From positions 62,001 through 126,000 of the forward strand of contig JAKJHU010000363.1 in the NCBI GenBank assembly GCA_022316685.1: a DNA stretch of 64,000 bases, written 5' to 3'. Positions within the stretch are counted from its first letter, which is position 1; each line of letters starts with the position of its first letter. A program made the translations under genes and the position numbers. Positions 1 to 12,692 of the stretch are shown piece after piece. Source of the stretch: Progne subis subis. Taxonomy: Eukaryota > Chordata > Aves > Passeriformes > Hirundinidae. The notes beneath the pieces were generated by a model that was given only the letters and a program-made list of their open reading frames with translations, was not told the origin of the DNA and searched no databases.

Positions 1-2524
1 GAAATGCAAATAAAAAAAACCATCAAACCAATGAAATAATTTGGGAATGGAGAGAGATGACAAAGTGTAAGGAGCCATCCAAACTTGGCATGAAGATTAT
101 TCTTGGGATGAATGAAGTCCTCTTGGTGAGAATTTTGTACTGACCTGGTCTAAAAAGAAAGTTCATCCAGACAAAGGCTTGTGTGACAGTTTTATATAGT
201 CATTGCTTCCTGCTTAACTTTGAATCTGTTCCTGATTGCCTGTTTGTCATCTCTGAGAAGTGAATGTGAAACTTGAGTTATAATTACTGCCCTCTGTTTC
301 TGTCTTTCCTTCTTTTGACTTTTCATGGGAAGAAAATTTCATACATTTGGCTTACTGGAGGTGTATCCTTTGCAAACTTGAGCACTGTTTCCTGAGCAAA
401 ACATAGGACCTGTAATTTGATTTATACCAGTTACTCTTAACACAGAGGGAAGGAGAAATATAATCTGTGCAGGAATACTGAGCATTTCTTTTTGTGGTTT
501 CTATTTTTTCTATGCTTTATTTTTTTTTTAAGAAATATTAAAAACTCAGGGATTTTTTTTTTCTTGCTTGCTCTATACTGATGCAGTTTTACTCATATGC
601 ACAGCACTTCCTGCTGTATCCCTGCATCAAAGGCTTCCTCTTGCTACTGTCTTTCACGTCTGCTTCAAATTGGTGTGTCCCTGATCTAAAGCAAGCTGAA
701 AATACTTGACTATTTGCGTAGTCTGAACAATATTTTAAAAGCTTCTTGTTAGCCAATGGCAAGCATGAAAATTAAAGCATGGTTAGGGAAGGATCTCTTT
801 AAAAGTCACACCTTGCCATTGGGAAGGAATGTGGCTGTGGTGATGAGATCTTGTATTTTTCAGTGGATCTTGTTTCCAAGCCTAGGAGAAGCCTAATTAG
901 AGTCTTTCTTGTTTTTGAAGGGGATGAGGGGGGAAGCAAAAACTAAAGAATTCCAAACTTCCTTATATTTTCTAACTTTTGTTCTGCCTCCTCACTTCAG
1001 AAAAAAAAGTGGAGTTTTCTTCTGTCTCCCTTTTTGCAATTCTCTTACAGTCAATCTGACTTCTTCCCACAACTGCATCTTCCTCAGTCTTTGGTTTTGG
1101 GACAGCTGAGAGATTTGCTTTCTGTTTATGACTGCCAAGCAAGCTCCCACGCTTTACTGGCATCCCCCTCTTTGCCCCAGACAGGCGTGGGTCTTCCTTT
1201 ATCTTGAACATCAGAAGCAGAAGTATTTTGATTCATCTCCCTGGTTTTGCAAAGACAGTACATTATGATTAAAACACTGTACCAATTTGTCTGCATGCTT
1301 AGCAACTTTGTGATACTTTTATGTTACATTCACATTTTAAGGTTTTTTTGCTGTAATGAGAAACCCTAACTATGTATTTTAATGAGATCTTAAAAATTCG
1401 ATGGAAGTTCATCCCCCCAGGTCAAATTTTTGGTTTGCAAGAGATGGAAGTTTGCCAGTATGTTGTGCTTGAAAGGAATCATCGTGTAATATTTGCCCTA
1501 CCCCGTAACAGAATGCTATCAGCTCAAGAATGATGCTTTTTACAGAAGAGCAAGAATAATGACACAGAAAACAGATATGTACCTGTTGATTCCCATTTGA
1601 TATTCAGATTCGGGATTCAGAGGTGCAGAATTTGTCAAAGTCAGTCACCTAGCCATTTGGTTTGTTTATTTAACAAGCATGTGCCTACCCCTTGGTGTAG
1701 TCTGTGTCTAGGAGGTTTCTTTTTCATGCAAATCATGATTGCTGCAAACAGTTTCCCCGACCTGAATAGCGTTCATCCTCCTTCAGAGCAAACCCTGGCA
1801 GGTGTGATGCAACCTGGAAGAGATTTTCTCCTCTTGGCTTCAGCAGCTGGGCACTGGTAGAGGAAGTGGCTGCTGTGGCACAGCTGCATCTCCTGTGCTG
1901 TGCTCCTTGCTGGCTGACACCTTTTTTCCCCTTGGAAAAGAGACTTGGTTAGGCTTCAGAGCAGCTGTTTGTTATTATGTGCAGCGCAGATACTTTTTCT
2001 GGCAAGGATTTTTCCATTTGGTGTGCATGGAGGTAGAAACACTAGATACTTTTGGTTCAGCTAATGCTCTTCTCTGATCCTGAAAGAATGAGCCAGATGT
2101 TCATCACTGCTAATCTTCCTTCCATAATTTCCAGGCATTAGAACAATGACTGCCTTTTATCATTGAATTTGGAAGCTCTTGCAATTTACTTGGTATTTCA
2201 TTTTAGCATTTGATGTAAGAAAGGCAAGTGGCAATTCAGCCAGTGTGCCGGGCAGTGTAGACAAATAGTGCTGGCTGTGGCTTCCATTGTATCTAGAAAT
2301 CAAATTAGCATTCAGTACTTCTAGGCTGTGGTCTCATCTGATTCTCCCCGCAGGAGAACACTTGCTTAAGTCAACATACCCATCACTGACTTGCTGATCA
2401 GACATTGAACAATTAAGCAGTAAATGTGTACATCCAGTACTCATGGCCTAATTAGCCTTATTTAGAGGTGCTATTTCTCAGAATTATGTGGAGTTGGGAA
2501 TCTGCTGCTGCAGCTGGATCCCTA
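1..2524. other. Intronic sequence, no gene seen
   Basis: This stretch is AT-rich with stop codons in all frames and no exon with conserved coding sequence that I can recognise. It is inferred to be part of the IQGAP2 intron preceding the first visible exon at 26422. I looked by eye for the preceding IQGAP2 exon (coding for the ...YEYLCHLEEAKR segment) and did not find it. Confidence 0.6.
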
Positions 2525-3040
2525 AAAATCTATGGGGCCTGATGAGATCCATCCAAGAATCTGCAAACAACTGGCTGAGTCCACTGAAAAAGCTCTCTCA
2601 ATGATTTCTGCGTGGCCTTGGAAATCCAGAGGTCCCAGATGACTGGAAGCTGATTAAGTTGTCCCAGTTTTCAAAAAGGGTAAGGAGGACAGCTCTGATA
2701 ACTACAGGCCTGTCAGTCTCACTTCAGTGCCTGGTAAATATACGGAGAAGATCCTGGGATGTTTTGACAAACACCTGAAAGCAGTGCAGTCAGCTGTCAC
2801 AGCCAGCCTGGCTTCATAAAGGGAGTCTGGCTTATCAAACCTGATTTCCTTCCATGACAGGGTAACCCACCTAGCAGATTGGGGAAGCCATTCGATGTGA
2901 TTTTTTTGTATTTCAGTAAAGCTTTTGATATAATCTCTCGCAGGATCCTTCTGGACAAAATGTCCAGATGGATAAATACATCATGCAAAGGGAGAGCAAC
3001 TGGCTCATGGGTCAAGGCCAAAGGGTTATCTCAAAAAATT
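2525..3040 (+). mobile_element. CR1 LINE fragment (reverse transcriptase part of ORF2), decayed
   Basis: Broken frames read as CR1 reverse transcriptase in order: a GPDEIHPRI-like segment near 2540, PDDWKL near 2636, an NYRPVSLTSVPGK block near 2700, a GF-KG segment near 2810, and FLYFSKAFDIISRRILLDKM at 2903-2962, ending in a segment like the CR1 SNWL.GRAQ region near 3000. Frameshifts and stops interrupt it, so it is dead. CR1 is the dominant LINE of birds. The 3' part of the element is missing or unrecognisable. Orientation is sense to IQGAP2. Confidence 0.85.
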
Positions 3041-6000
3041 AAAGGTGTTTGGCTTTCCCTTTACTGGGGAACTCTGATACAGAGGACATCAGTGGAGATA
3101 CAGTGGAGATTACCAGACAATAGTGAGGTAAAGGCTGATTAAAACACATGGAAGAACTCTAGTGAAACTTTGTGAAAATAGCTTTCTGCTGTATGCCAAT
3201 GTTGCTGTCTAGGTACTAATCACTTTATTGAGGTTATTGCAGCTTCCGTCAAGGCACTTGTGGAGATCTGGAGAAATCCCAGCAGTTACAGTAACAGCCT
3301 GTTCTGGGTCAGAATGATTTAGGCTTAGTTGCTTTACTTTGGTTGAAGAAGCACTCTTGGTCAGAGACAGTTGCCAAGTTCCTCTCTGTGCAAGATTTAT
3401 TTCCTTTGAAATGGATATATCAAAGAAGACCTCTGTGTGAGCACTTTTGACCAGATGAAAATTTATCATGAAGATGTTGTGTCAGAGCTGTTAAAGTCAG
3501 TCAAAAAGCCACCCATATTCTCCTTTTAAATCTAAAATGATTCAAAAGCATCAGCTTCTGGTTCTTAAGAAAACAACTCTTGATGTTTTGAAATTATATT
3601 CATCCAGAACGTAACTGAATGCCATGTGGATTTTTAAAAAAAAGAGGTTTAAATAGAGATTAAGCATAAAAAGAACAATATATATGTTTAGTGAGGGTGT
3701 TGAACCATTTTATTGGAAAGCAACCTTTGCCCATCAGTGTGTTTGTCACTTGAAAGGGTAGTGACAAGGACACAGAGCCTTTCTGTCTGTGCTCTCGCTG
3801 CTTGAGGTGGAAGTGTCGTAGATTCATCTGTAGCATCAAACCCCCTGTGTCAGTGGTCAACTTCAGACACTCTCTATGTGATGCCACTCTTTTTTTGTTA
3901 ATGATTCAGATATGGCCCATAAATCCTAGGCTAAGAATTCAGGCAGGAGTGTAAACTTAGCTTCAGCTGCACAACTGCTCTGGTGATCGGTGCCTTGGAA
4001 GCAGAGTAAAGTGTTTTTAGAAGGTAATGAGTACCACTGTCCTCAGACTCATGGCATTGCCTCATGGTTTGAGGAGGAGTTGCATACAGGACCATACATA
4101 TATCAAGTATTCAAATTAGGTGAAACAGACCTGCATTTCACAATGAAGCACACTGATTTTTCTGACGAAGAGCAGGCATCTACATCTTTAAGATGCTGGG
4201 GTAATGACAATAATTTAGTGACAGCCTTTGATCTCCACAAAGCTCTCATTTGTAGATTGTAAAAAAAAAAAAAGTGAGCAGCAGCTTAGCTCTGCTAAAG
4301 ATAATTAGACTAGTCTCTCTTAGTCCTTCATACATTCCATGTAAATGCATAGAAAAATGTCTAGATGCATTAATAAAACAAGTATTAACTGGATTTCTGC
4401 CTGACATGATTCTGAGTGCTGTGTTTCGATGGCTTTGGAAGAAACCAAGTAATTTCGAGCCTTCAGCCCTCAAGAACACTGCTTTTCTTGTGCACCCCCT
4501 GCACACACCTGCGTGTTCCCACAGTGCAGTTTCTGGAATAAGTGACTGTGCTCTGTAGCAGCCACTTGAATAGTGTCCAGTGCTGTTAGTGTGCAAAGGT
4601 CGTGAACCCAAACTTGAGGTCTAATGGCTCTCAGAACAGCAGCTCATTACAAACCTGTCACATTTCTTCCAGCTCTGAAGTAGGTAGTACAGAGAAATTA
4701 CATGTTTAAAATAATTTTTAGCTTCTGAGAAATGGAGACTTGATGAAACTCAAAGTATTGTGAGATTAATTAATAAATATATTTGTACCTCTGTGTTGAA
4801 TACGCTGGGAAGTAAAGTATGGAGCTATGGATCTGTAGCCTGGCCTGTGTAACCTTCACTCCAGTGTATGTTCTCTGGTATGTTTCTCATATCTTCTGAT
4901 GGCAAGAGGAAACTTGCACTTGCTCTGTAAAGCCCAACACACTTATGATGGCAAACACTTCTCAGAGAGTGGTTTAAATGGAGTATGAAATTAAGATAAT
5001 TGCTCACATAAATGGGTGAGAACATGGTCCTAAAAATAATGATGTCAGATGTAGCTGACAATAAGTGTTTTTGTAAGCATTTGGAGAAGATTTTACAGAG
5101 CAACAGATCTGGCTAGTCCAGTAGTTTAACTTGAATTACTGGCTTTTGAGAGTAAGCATAAATAGTGAATACAAAACTGCAATACTTTATTCTGATTGAT
5201 AAAGCCCAAAATGGTACTGTTGATTAGCTTTTTTAGAAATACAGTTTTTCCATAAGAAATACTGTGCTTTTCCTTTGTGGTATGAATTTGTATATGGGTA
5301 TGATAGATTTGACTTGACTCGACTCACCCAGGTGAGCATTGGCTACTGCTCCTTCTCCAGACAGCCAGGTCCTGGGGAAATTGCTCTTTCATCAAAGAGC
5401 TGTTCTGCATAAAAACAGCAGGAGTGATTGCTGCATCCAAATTCACTGAGCACAGGACTTAGAGACATTCTTCCACTACTTTGAAAGCCATGCTCTCCTC
5501 TTGTTTTCACAAGTGCAGAGAAAGCTTAATTTCCCATCTTTTTTGGGATGATAAGGTCTATCTAACTGCTTTTAGCTCATTGTGCAATTGTATTGAATTG
5601 TGGTATAGCCACAAGTATGGACTTTTATTCTAGAGAGGAAGATAGAAAGCAAGCAGTGATTTTCTGTCTTGGAGTCTTTTGCTTTGAATAATTAGATATA
5701 AAATTCAGGAATCAGTAGGATTTCATGGCATTAAAATGATCAATATTCAGAAATTCTCATACTTTTCTGCTAAAAGACAAACTGTATATAAAGATATATT
5801 GATAAGCCCATTCCATTTCTGCATGGGAGTAGACCATCATGGTTGGATGGAATAATTTTTCTATTTTTAAAGAGCACCTTAAAATTACCTAAGTGCATAA
5901 CAGCTTAGCTTGGGGAGCCTTCTTTGTGACTACTTTTTGAGCAGAAATATACTGCTAGTGTAGCTTACTGTAAGTGTAGCAAAAGAGGTAAAGCTGAGGA

Positions 6001-9000
6001 ATCTTTTTGGTCGTTGAACTCAATACAAAACCCAAAAAGCACCATGAGGATCTGTGACTAAATGTGGTGGTAGTAGCCAGTGGGGGATGTTGGGCTGCTG
6101 GTCCTTTGGTCACCTCTCAGCTCTGCAGCTCTGCAGGGCGGTGCTGCGTGATGTGACAGCTCAGCACGTGTGAGTTTTCTCTTGAACACAGCTCTAAAAG
6201 CAGAGACAGCGAAAGCTCCTCTGCTGCTCCTCTGTCAGAAGCTCAGCTGCAGTTGAGGGGTGAGGTTGTGACTCTTTAAACGATGTCTCAGTGACTCGGG
6301 GAGGGGTGAAGAAGCTGAACTGGCTTAACAGCAGCTTTGCTCTGTATCTTTTTATTGCTGAGGATTTCTTGGCCTGTATCAGCCAGCTGGTACCATTGTC
6401 TGGGAAAACTCCTCCAGTGCTGTCTGCTGGGAGAAGTTAGGCACCTCCACAGCTGGAGAGCAAAATACTTCAGGATGCTGTGGTCTCTGCTGGGGTTCAA
6501 AGGACATGGTGTATTATTGGCCTTTTCTTGGCTAGAGGTCAGAAAGATGAAGTCAAGGATGACTTAAAAAGCGTAGAGAGCACTAGAGAATATCTTAACA
6601 TGAGAATGGCTTTTTAATGATAATTGTGTTAGTTTGTTAATGTCATGAAATGCAGAAACACATCAAAAGTGTGTAAGTTGGATATAAATCATCAAATTAT
6701 GACTACTTTTAAACAGTTATAATTACTTTTGGGACCAGGGGTAGAAAAATCCGGGAAAAGTCTGTTTCCAGTGTCACACAAAGGAGATGTGCACACATCA
6801 CAAACTCAGCCACAGCATTTTGGGTGTTTTTAGCTAACTCCATTATTTGGGAGGGGAGGAAGGGTTGTGTCTGAACCAAGGAGGCACTGGTACAGCAAAC
6901 CTGTATCTTGTTCCTTTATGTACCACTGCCTCCAATGAGCAATGCTTGCTCTTTCTTGGTAGATATCTCTTTAAGTAATTAATAAATCTGACATTCAGTG
7001 TGCAGACAGCTTCTGGTCAACAAACTCTTGAAATGAGACTCTGCACTTCCAGTAGTTGAAATGCTTCCAATACACCTTGAAAAGACTTATTAGTGTTAGA
7101 TCTTACCCAAGCTACAAAATGAAAGCTAAAAGGGAAGTAGCGTATGTTAATGTGTGCCATGCTTTTATCTGTGGACAGTATTTCTACTGTCTCTGTCAGC
7201 TGTCATTTAAATCTTCTGCCCCTGCAGCAACCCTGTTCCCAAACTGTGACAGACTTAGAAACAAAGATTGGCTTTACAAACAAGATCCAATTAGTGACTA
7301 AAGAGGAAACATTCTTCTAGGGGTGGATAAGTGTCTGGATTCAGCAAAGAACTGGAAACACTCTCATGATAATTAGCATTATTCCTCAAGACAGTCTGTA
7401 ATGAGAAATTGTTTCCATGGTCTCCTGTGTCTCTTTCCATCTATTTCCCAGATAGATTAATTGGAGGGCTGGGTTGAGTAGAGGAGCCTTGTTTTACCCC
7501 TGTAGCCCTGCCTTGTGAACAGGGTTAGTGAAACTGCTGCTTACAGCTGTGGAAACGCTCAGCTGGAAAAAGCAGATAAAGTGACTTGTTCCTCAGTGTG
7601 TGTGTTTGCATACCTGCTCTGAATTGCCCATTAATAAACCAACCCATGCAAGCGTGTGACAGTGTAACTCTGGTGTTTGGGACTGTAGGATTGTATGTGC
7701 CTGATTCTCCTCTCTAAGGTGCTCCTTTTCACATAAGTCAAAATTAGATTCATGGCTGCTTTTTCTGTACTGAGCAGTGGCTGAACTTGTGTGGACCCCA
7801 CGGTCCACTGGAACAATAGAAGCCTTTGAATCGTGTGTACTTCCCTAGGTAGGCTCTCCCCACATTTGCAAAGTGACTCACGGGCTAGGCCTGCCATAGT
7901 TGCCAGAAAATGATGTCATCTGGATGCTGTAGTATCCCACGTACAAACCAAAGGCTATTTAGAAATTAGGCTGACAACTACAAAAAGGAAATAGCTGCAT
8001 ATCAGATGCGTATCTCAGTTTTAAAATCTGTATGATTGCGTGTGTGCTTATTAAATGCAGAAGTAGTGCAAAAGGCGTAAAGAAAAGCTTCAGTGTTTCT
8101 TGAGCTGTGTTTTCTGGTAACCACAGAGTGGGTAATCCTCTTCTCCTGCTGTCTGTCTTGTGCCAGCAATAGTTCACGCAGCCAAGCTGCGTCAGATCGG
8201 GGAATTGATTTGATCGAACACTAACACATGTATCTTGTGTTGTTGCATTCATTCTCAGCAGGATCAGTTCCCTGATTCCACTCTCCCCACTATCCCTGAG
8301 GTGCTGATGTGGCCAAAAATTGAAGGGAAAATGCAGACAAGAGTGCAGGAGAGACTGGGGAGCAGGAGAAGCACGTTAACTTGTGCAGCAGCTATCATAA
8401 AGCAAACTTGAAATTATATCCTTGGCCTCACTTAAGTAGATTGACAGAATTTCAGATGCAAAGCTCAGAATTTCAGATCTGATGTATTGACATGAGATGC
8501 TTCTTGCATCCCCTTCACCCCCCACCACATGGTCCACAAAACCAACGTTTGCTGTTTGTGGTCATTGTGCTATACTGGGACCGGAAGAAGGATTGCCCTG
8601 GGGAGCAACTTGCCATCCTCAGGAGTGCTTTGTCCCAGGAACTTGGGGCATCCTGACGCTGGCAGGCAGTGATGGAGCTCCTGGCCAGTGGCCGGCACAG
8701 GCAGATGAAACATGCATCAAGTAAGACTAGGGTCAAAGGCTTTTCCTTCGTAAAATGTCAAAGGCAAGAGAGGCAAACAGATATGATTTTGTGGGAAAAG
8801 TAACAGTCTTCTAACACTACTTTTTTGTCCTGTTCCTCTCCTGTTTCTGGCAGATGTATCAGTTTGAGTTCTGCTGGTTTAGGAATGTATGTGGAATTTA
8901 ACTTGCTACTAACCATCGTGTTTTCAGATGTCTGACCCTGGCCTGGAATATCGTACACAGTGTATTCCCAAGATAAATGAACTGAGCAGCGTGTTTCTTA

Positions 9001-11537
9001 TTACTTCATTTCTGTCTCTGTGTTCTGTGTTAAAACCACTGAATAAAACCTGGCATGTAAACCGATCCACCTGTGTTAAAGCACAGCACTGAGCAAGATA
9101 AGTCTAGATGTTCAGCCCTTCATTTCCCTATGTGATGTAGTACTGCTGCTGACCCTTAGAGTAGCGTGCTTTGCTGCTTCTGCTGCTCCTGATTATTGCA
9201 ACCAGAATGTCAACAGATGTTCCTGGTAAGATCATTAACTACAGCATTTAACATAAATTTTTCATAATTTAAAACTCATTCAGAAAGATTTTTGCCCTTC
9301 AATAGTCCCTAACCTGTATCATATCTTGGACCTGTAACTTAAAAGGACTTAGAAGGGCTCATGATGTGGCTGCCTTCCACTTATGGAGTGGGATTTTCCA
9401 TTTAGGCATTGGGGTGACAGGTACTATCAAAAGAGATTACTCTCCCACCAGCCTGTAACTAAAGAGCATTGGACACCAGATATTGTTCATCCTGGCTCAA
9501 ATAATTGCTGTTCATACGTCATAAATACATTGCCAAAGAATTATCCATGGTGCCTGGTTTACATAGATGTAAAAACCCCAAACAAAGCACAAATCAGATG
9601 TTAGGCATTAGGAGAGCTAAGTGCAGTCCCGATAATGCAAAACTAAAAAGGGTTGCAATGCATTCCTCTTTATGTTTAAATAGTTCAAGCTCCTGCACAG
9701 ACCTGGATCTACGTTGCTTCAGTATTTCTAGGTGCTTTTGAATGTTCTGCTTTCCCTTGACAAGCACATTCTGCTCTTGGAAATCTCTGGCCATGCAAAC
9801 TCACATGCGCTGAGCAGAGCTGAAATGATCCCCGTGCTTAGACTGGAGTATCGTGGTGACAAAATTTGGGGATTCAAAACTGAGTAACTGGAGGACTGCT
9901 GGGCAGCCTGGTGAATGCTCCTATAAGCATACACACTACTAATGGAAGTTGCTACAATAATAGAAATTTACTGCTAGTCATCTTAAAATAGAATAGACTG
10001 AGTCAAAATTTTTGGAAAAAAACCCCAAAAACAAAAAAACAACCAACTCTAGCTTTTTGAGAAGATGCAAGGTGAAGGCACTGGTAATTTCTGAAAATTA
10101 GGATTAAGTTTTCTTGTGCAGAAACTTTATTTTGTCATAGAAATTAGGTCCCTTTGACAGAGGACCAAGGAGAGACTGAAATGTCTTCCTTAAAATGGAG
10201 AACTACAACTGTGTACTGTTTTGTTTTTACATAGAGTACTGCTATTTCATCTATTTAACAGAAATTGATACAACACAAAGACAGCTTCTGAGTTGTGGCC
10301 ACTGTTGAATGGTGGTATTTGGCAATATAAAGGCAGTGTTTTAAATTTCATCCACCATAATTTTCTAGTTAAACTCCTAAAAGTAAAGGCAGATGTGTGG
10401 TTCCTGCTATACAGCAAATACTCTAATGTAATGTAATGTACAGTGCTGTGTCTCAAGTAATCTCTCAAATATCTTAATTTAAATTAAAAAAAAAAAAATC
10501 CATGTCAAGTTTGTGTTTTACTTAGAGCCCCAAATGATTTAAGAATTTGCCTATAGGAAAATCTAATTAACCTTAACACCCAACATGAGAGAGATTGGGA
10601 GTTTACCATTTGCATGTGAGCACAGTCACTAGTAGAATACATATATACTGAAATCAGTTCAAAAATGCAATGCATAAAAAACCCTGAAAACTTTCTGGGG
10701 AAAAAAAAAATCTAAGTTTAGTCTCCCTCTTAATCTAGACTATTCTTGAGTCTCTTGCTTCACACAGTTGGTGTTTCTCTATGCAGTTGGTGCAAATACT
10801 TCACCCTGAGATGTGGTATGCCACAGAGGCAGGAAGGGTTTTTGTTTTTTTTTTTTTTTCAAAGCAAACCAGAATGGAGCAGAGAGGCAGTGTTTATGTA
10901 AAGTAAGCTGTGTGAAAGGAGTGTGCTATAATTCAAGAATAACATATACATTTTAAAATGTAGAATTAAGTTGCTCAGGATTTTGTTAACAAGTTGTTTG
11001 TATTTTAGGACTACATCTGCCACCAGAGTGATATTGAAAAGACATCTTGTCTTTCACTTAACATGTTTGTAAATCAGTTGTAAAGGAAAAAAATCCCTTA
11101 CTTCTGAAGAAAACATTCTTGCGCTCTTTCCCTGGCCTGCCTCAGTGAAGACAAAGCACTTTTGTGCTGATATAGAACAGAATAATTTCCCGCTCCTTGA
11201 CTGAGAGAGGAGGATATCTTTGAATTGGGACTTTATGCCATCTGTATGCTGGGCACATTCCACTACTTTTTGTATTGTAGGACTAAGAGAAGTAAAGATT
11301 ATGTACTTGCCATGATCAGTAGATGGGTAGAAGCATTATTCTAGTGTTTCTTTCAAAGACATGCTCACTGTCTGTTACTGTGCATGAATATAATGTGTTT
11401 ATCTTCAATGGCAACCCAAGGTGTAAGACGATTAGTGGAAGAGCAGTTGATGTTAAATGTTTTGTTTTCCAGTAGTTATCAAATGAGCTGATCAAACTTG
11501 CTGCTCCAGTAGGGGCTGTGCATCCCATTAGCCTGTG
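3041..11537. other. Intronic sequence, no gene seen
   Basis: This is about 8.5 kb of AT-rich non-coding sequence with short A or T runs, for example near 10485 and 10844. Open frames here are short, lack family motifs and lack exon-like splice flanks. No repeat family was recognised with confidence. Confidence 0.6.
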
Positions 11538-11736
11538 CTTTTTTTTTTTTTTTTTCCTTTTTTTTTTTTTCTCCCCCCCCCTTTTTTTTTTCCTTTTTTT
11601 TCTCCCCGCCCTTTTTCCCCCCCTTTTTTTTTTCCTTTTTTTCCCCTTTTTTTTCTTTTTTTCTTTTTTTTCTTTTTTTTCTTTTCTTTTTTCTCTTTTT
11701 TCTCTTTTTTCTCTTTTTTCTCTTTTTTTTTCTTTC
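11538..11736 (+). repeat. Polypyrimidine/polypurine tract, ~199 bp
   Basis: The plus strand is almost purely T and C for about 199 bases, with one G near 11608. It mixes long T runs, C runs of 7-10 and a CTCTTTTTT-type repeat towards the 3' end. The minus strand is correspondingly polypurine, which produces spurious Lys/Arg/Gly/Glu-rich open frames. Mirror-like homopurine/homopyrimidine tracts of this size can adopt triplex (H-DNA) structure; that is an inference from composition. Confidence 0.95.
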
Positions 11737-12045
11737 ATGTGCTTCCCCAGCCCACATCTTAGTGTCACCTTGATGTGCTTGCAGACAGTGCCCTGTAGCA
11801 AAAGGGAGAGAAGTTGGGCAGATGTTGAGTCACTGGATGGGCAGCACTGGGGTTTGCTCAGCTCTCGAATGCCCTTCTGCCCTTCCTTTTCCAGACTGCC
11901 ATCCCCTGGGTGCTTCTATGCTGGCGTCAAAATTCTTTAAATATCGTTTTGTGTGTATCTACAAACATTCTCCCCCCTTAGATACTGGATTTACAGGTTA
12001 TATTACAGAATTCAGTAGTGCTGTGTTTGGTTTCTTCAGTACAAA

Positions 12046-12692
12046 TGTGTTGGAGTCCAGGGCATTCCTTTGGTTGCCCTGGAGGGTCAGGGACCTGGGC
12101 AGGGGGCTCTGAGACCCCAGCCCAGAGCTCAGAGAGACACTGGCTTTGATCTCAGTCCATGGGAAAAAATTCCTAAACTGAGAGAGGGTTTGCAGGCCAC
12201 AGGAGTGTGAAAAATCGTAGTTTAGTTTGTCATAGAGTGAAAAAACAGTAATTTTAGGTTCATAGCATTGGAGTGAATGGGGACAAGATGGAGAATCTGG
12301 GGCGTTGTCTCCTTCTTCTTCCTTCTCCTTCCCTCACTCCATTTCTGCTATGACGTTGGCACAAAGGAGTTTGTGAGGATTGGGTCAGTGTATAGATGAC
12401 CTTTTTAGTAATAGTGATAGACATTGGTAAGAAATAGTAAATAACGAACACATAGTAATTAGTATAAAAGATTAAGGACAGCCCAGGTCGGGGGGAGACG
12501 TGAGAAGTCCATGTAGCTGCAAACATCTCGTTGGACTGTGAGAAATTTGTAAGATAAGAAAAAATAAACGAAAAATGCAACCTTGAAAAAACTAAACCTG
12601 CAGACTCCGTCTCTTCCTTCGGCTTGGCTTGGAGCTGTGCAGGGGGGAAAAAGACCCTGAAACCACCTGAATGTCGGGGAAGCCCCCCGACA
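12046..12692 (+). mobile_element. Solo LTR of an endogenous retrovirus, sense to IQGAP2
   Basis: A 647-bp block starts TGTGTTGGAG and ends CCCCCGACA, bounded by a 4-bp direct repeat CAAA (12042-12045 and 12693-12696), as expected for a target-site duplication. Inside are a TATA-like box TATAAAA (12463-12469) and an AATAAA polyadenylation signal (12563-12568) about 100 bp apart, followed by a U5-like stretch. The last 21 bases (12672-12692) form an 8-bp stem hairpin, TGTCGGGG paired with CCCCGACA. No gag, pol or env sequence adjoins it, so it is a solo LTR. Family name not assigned. Confidence 0.75.
12463..12469 (+). promoter_or_regulatory. TATA-like box of the solo LTR
   Basis: TATAAAA lies about 100 bp upstream of the LTR AATAAA signal, the usual U3/R spacing. 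Activity is unknown. Confidence 0.5.

Noticed and set aside
11316..11801. 161-codon Lys/Arg/Glu-rich minus-strand frame and matching Phe-rich plus-strand frames
   Set aside because: They are translations of the polypurine/polypyrimidine tract.
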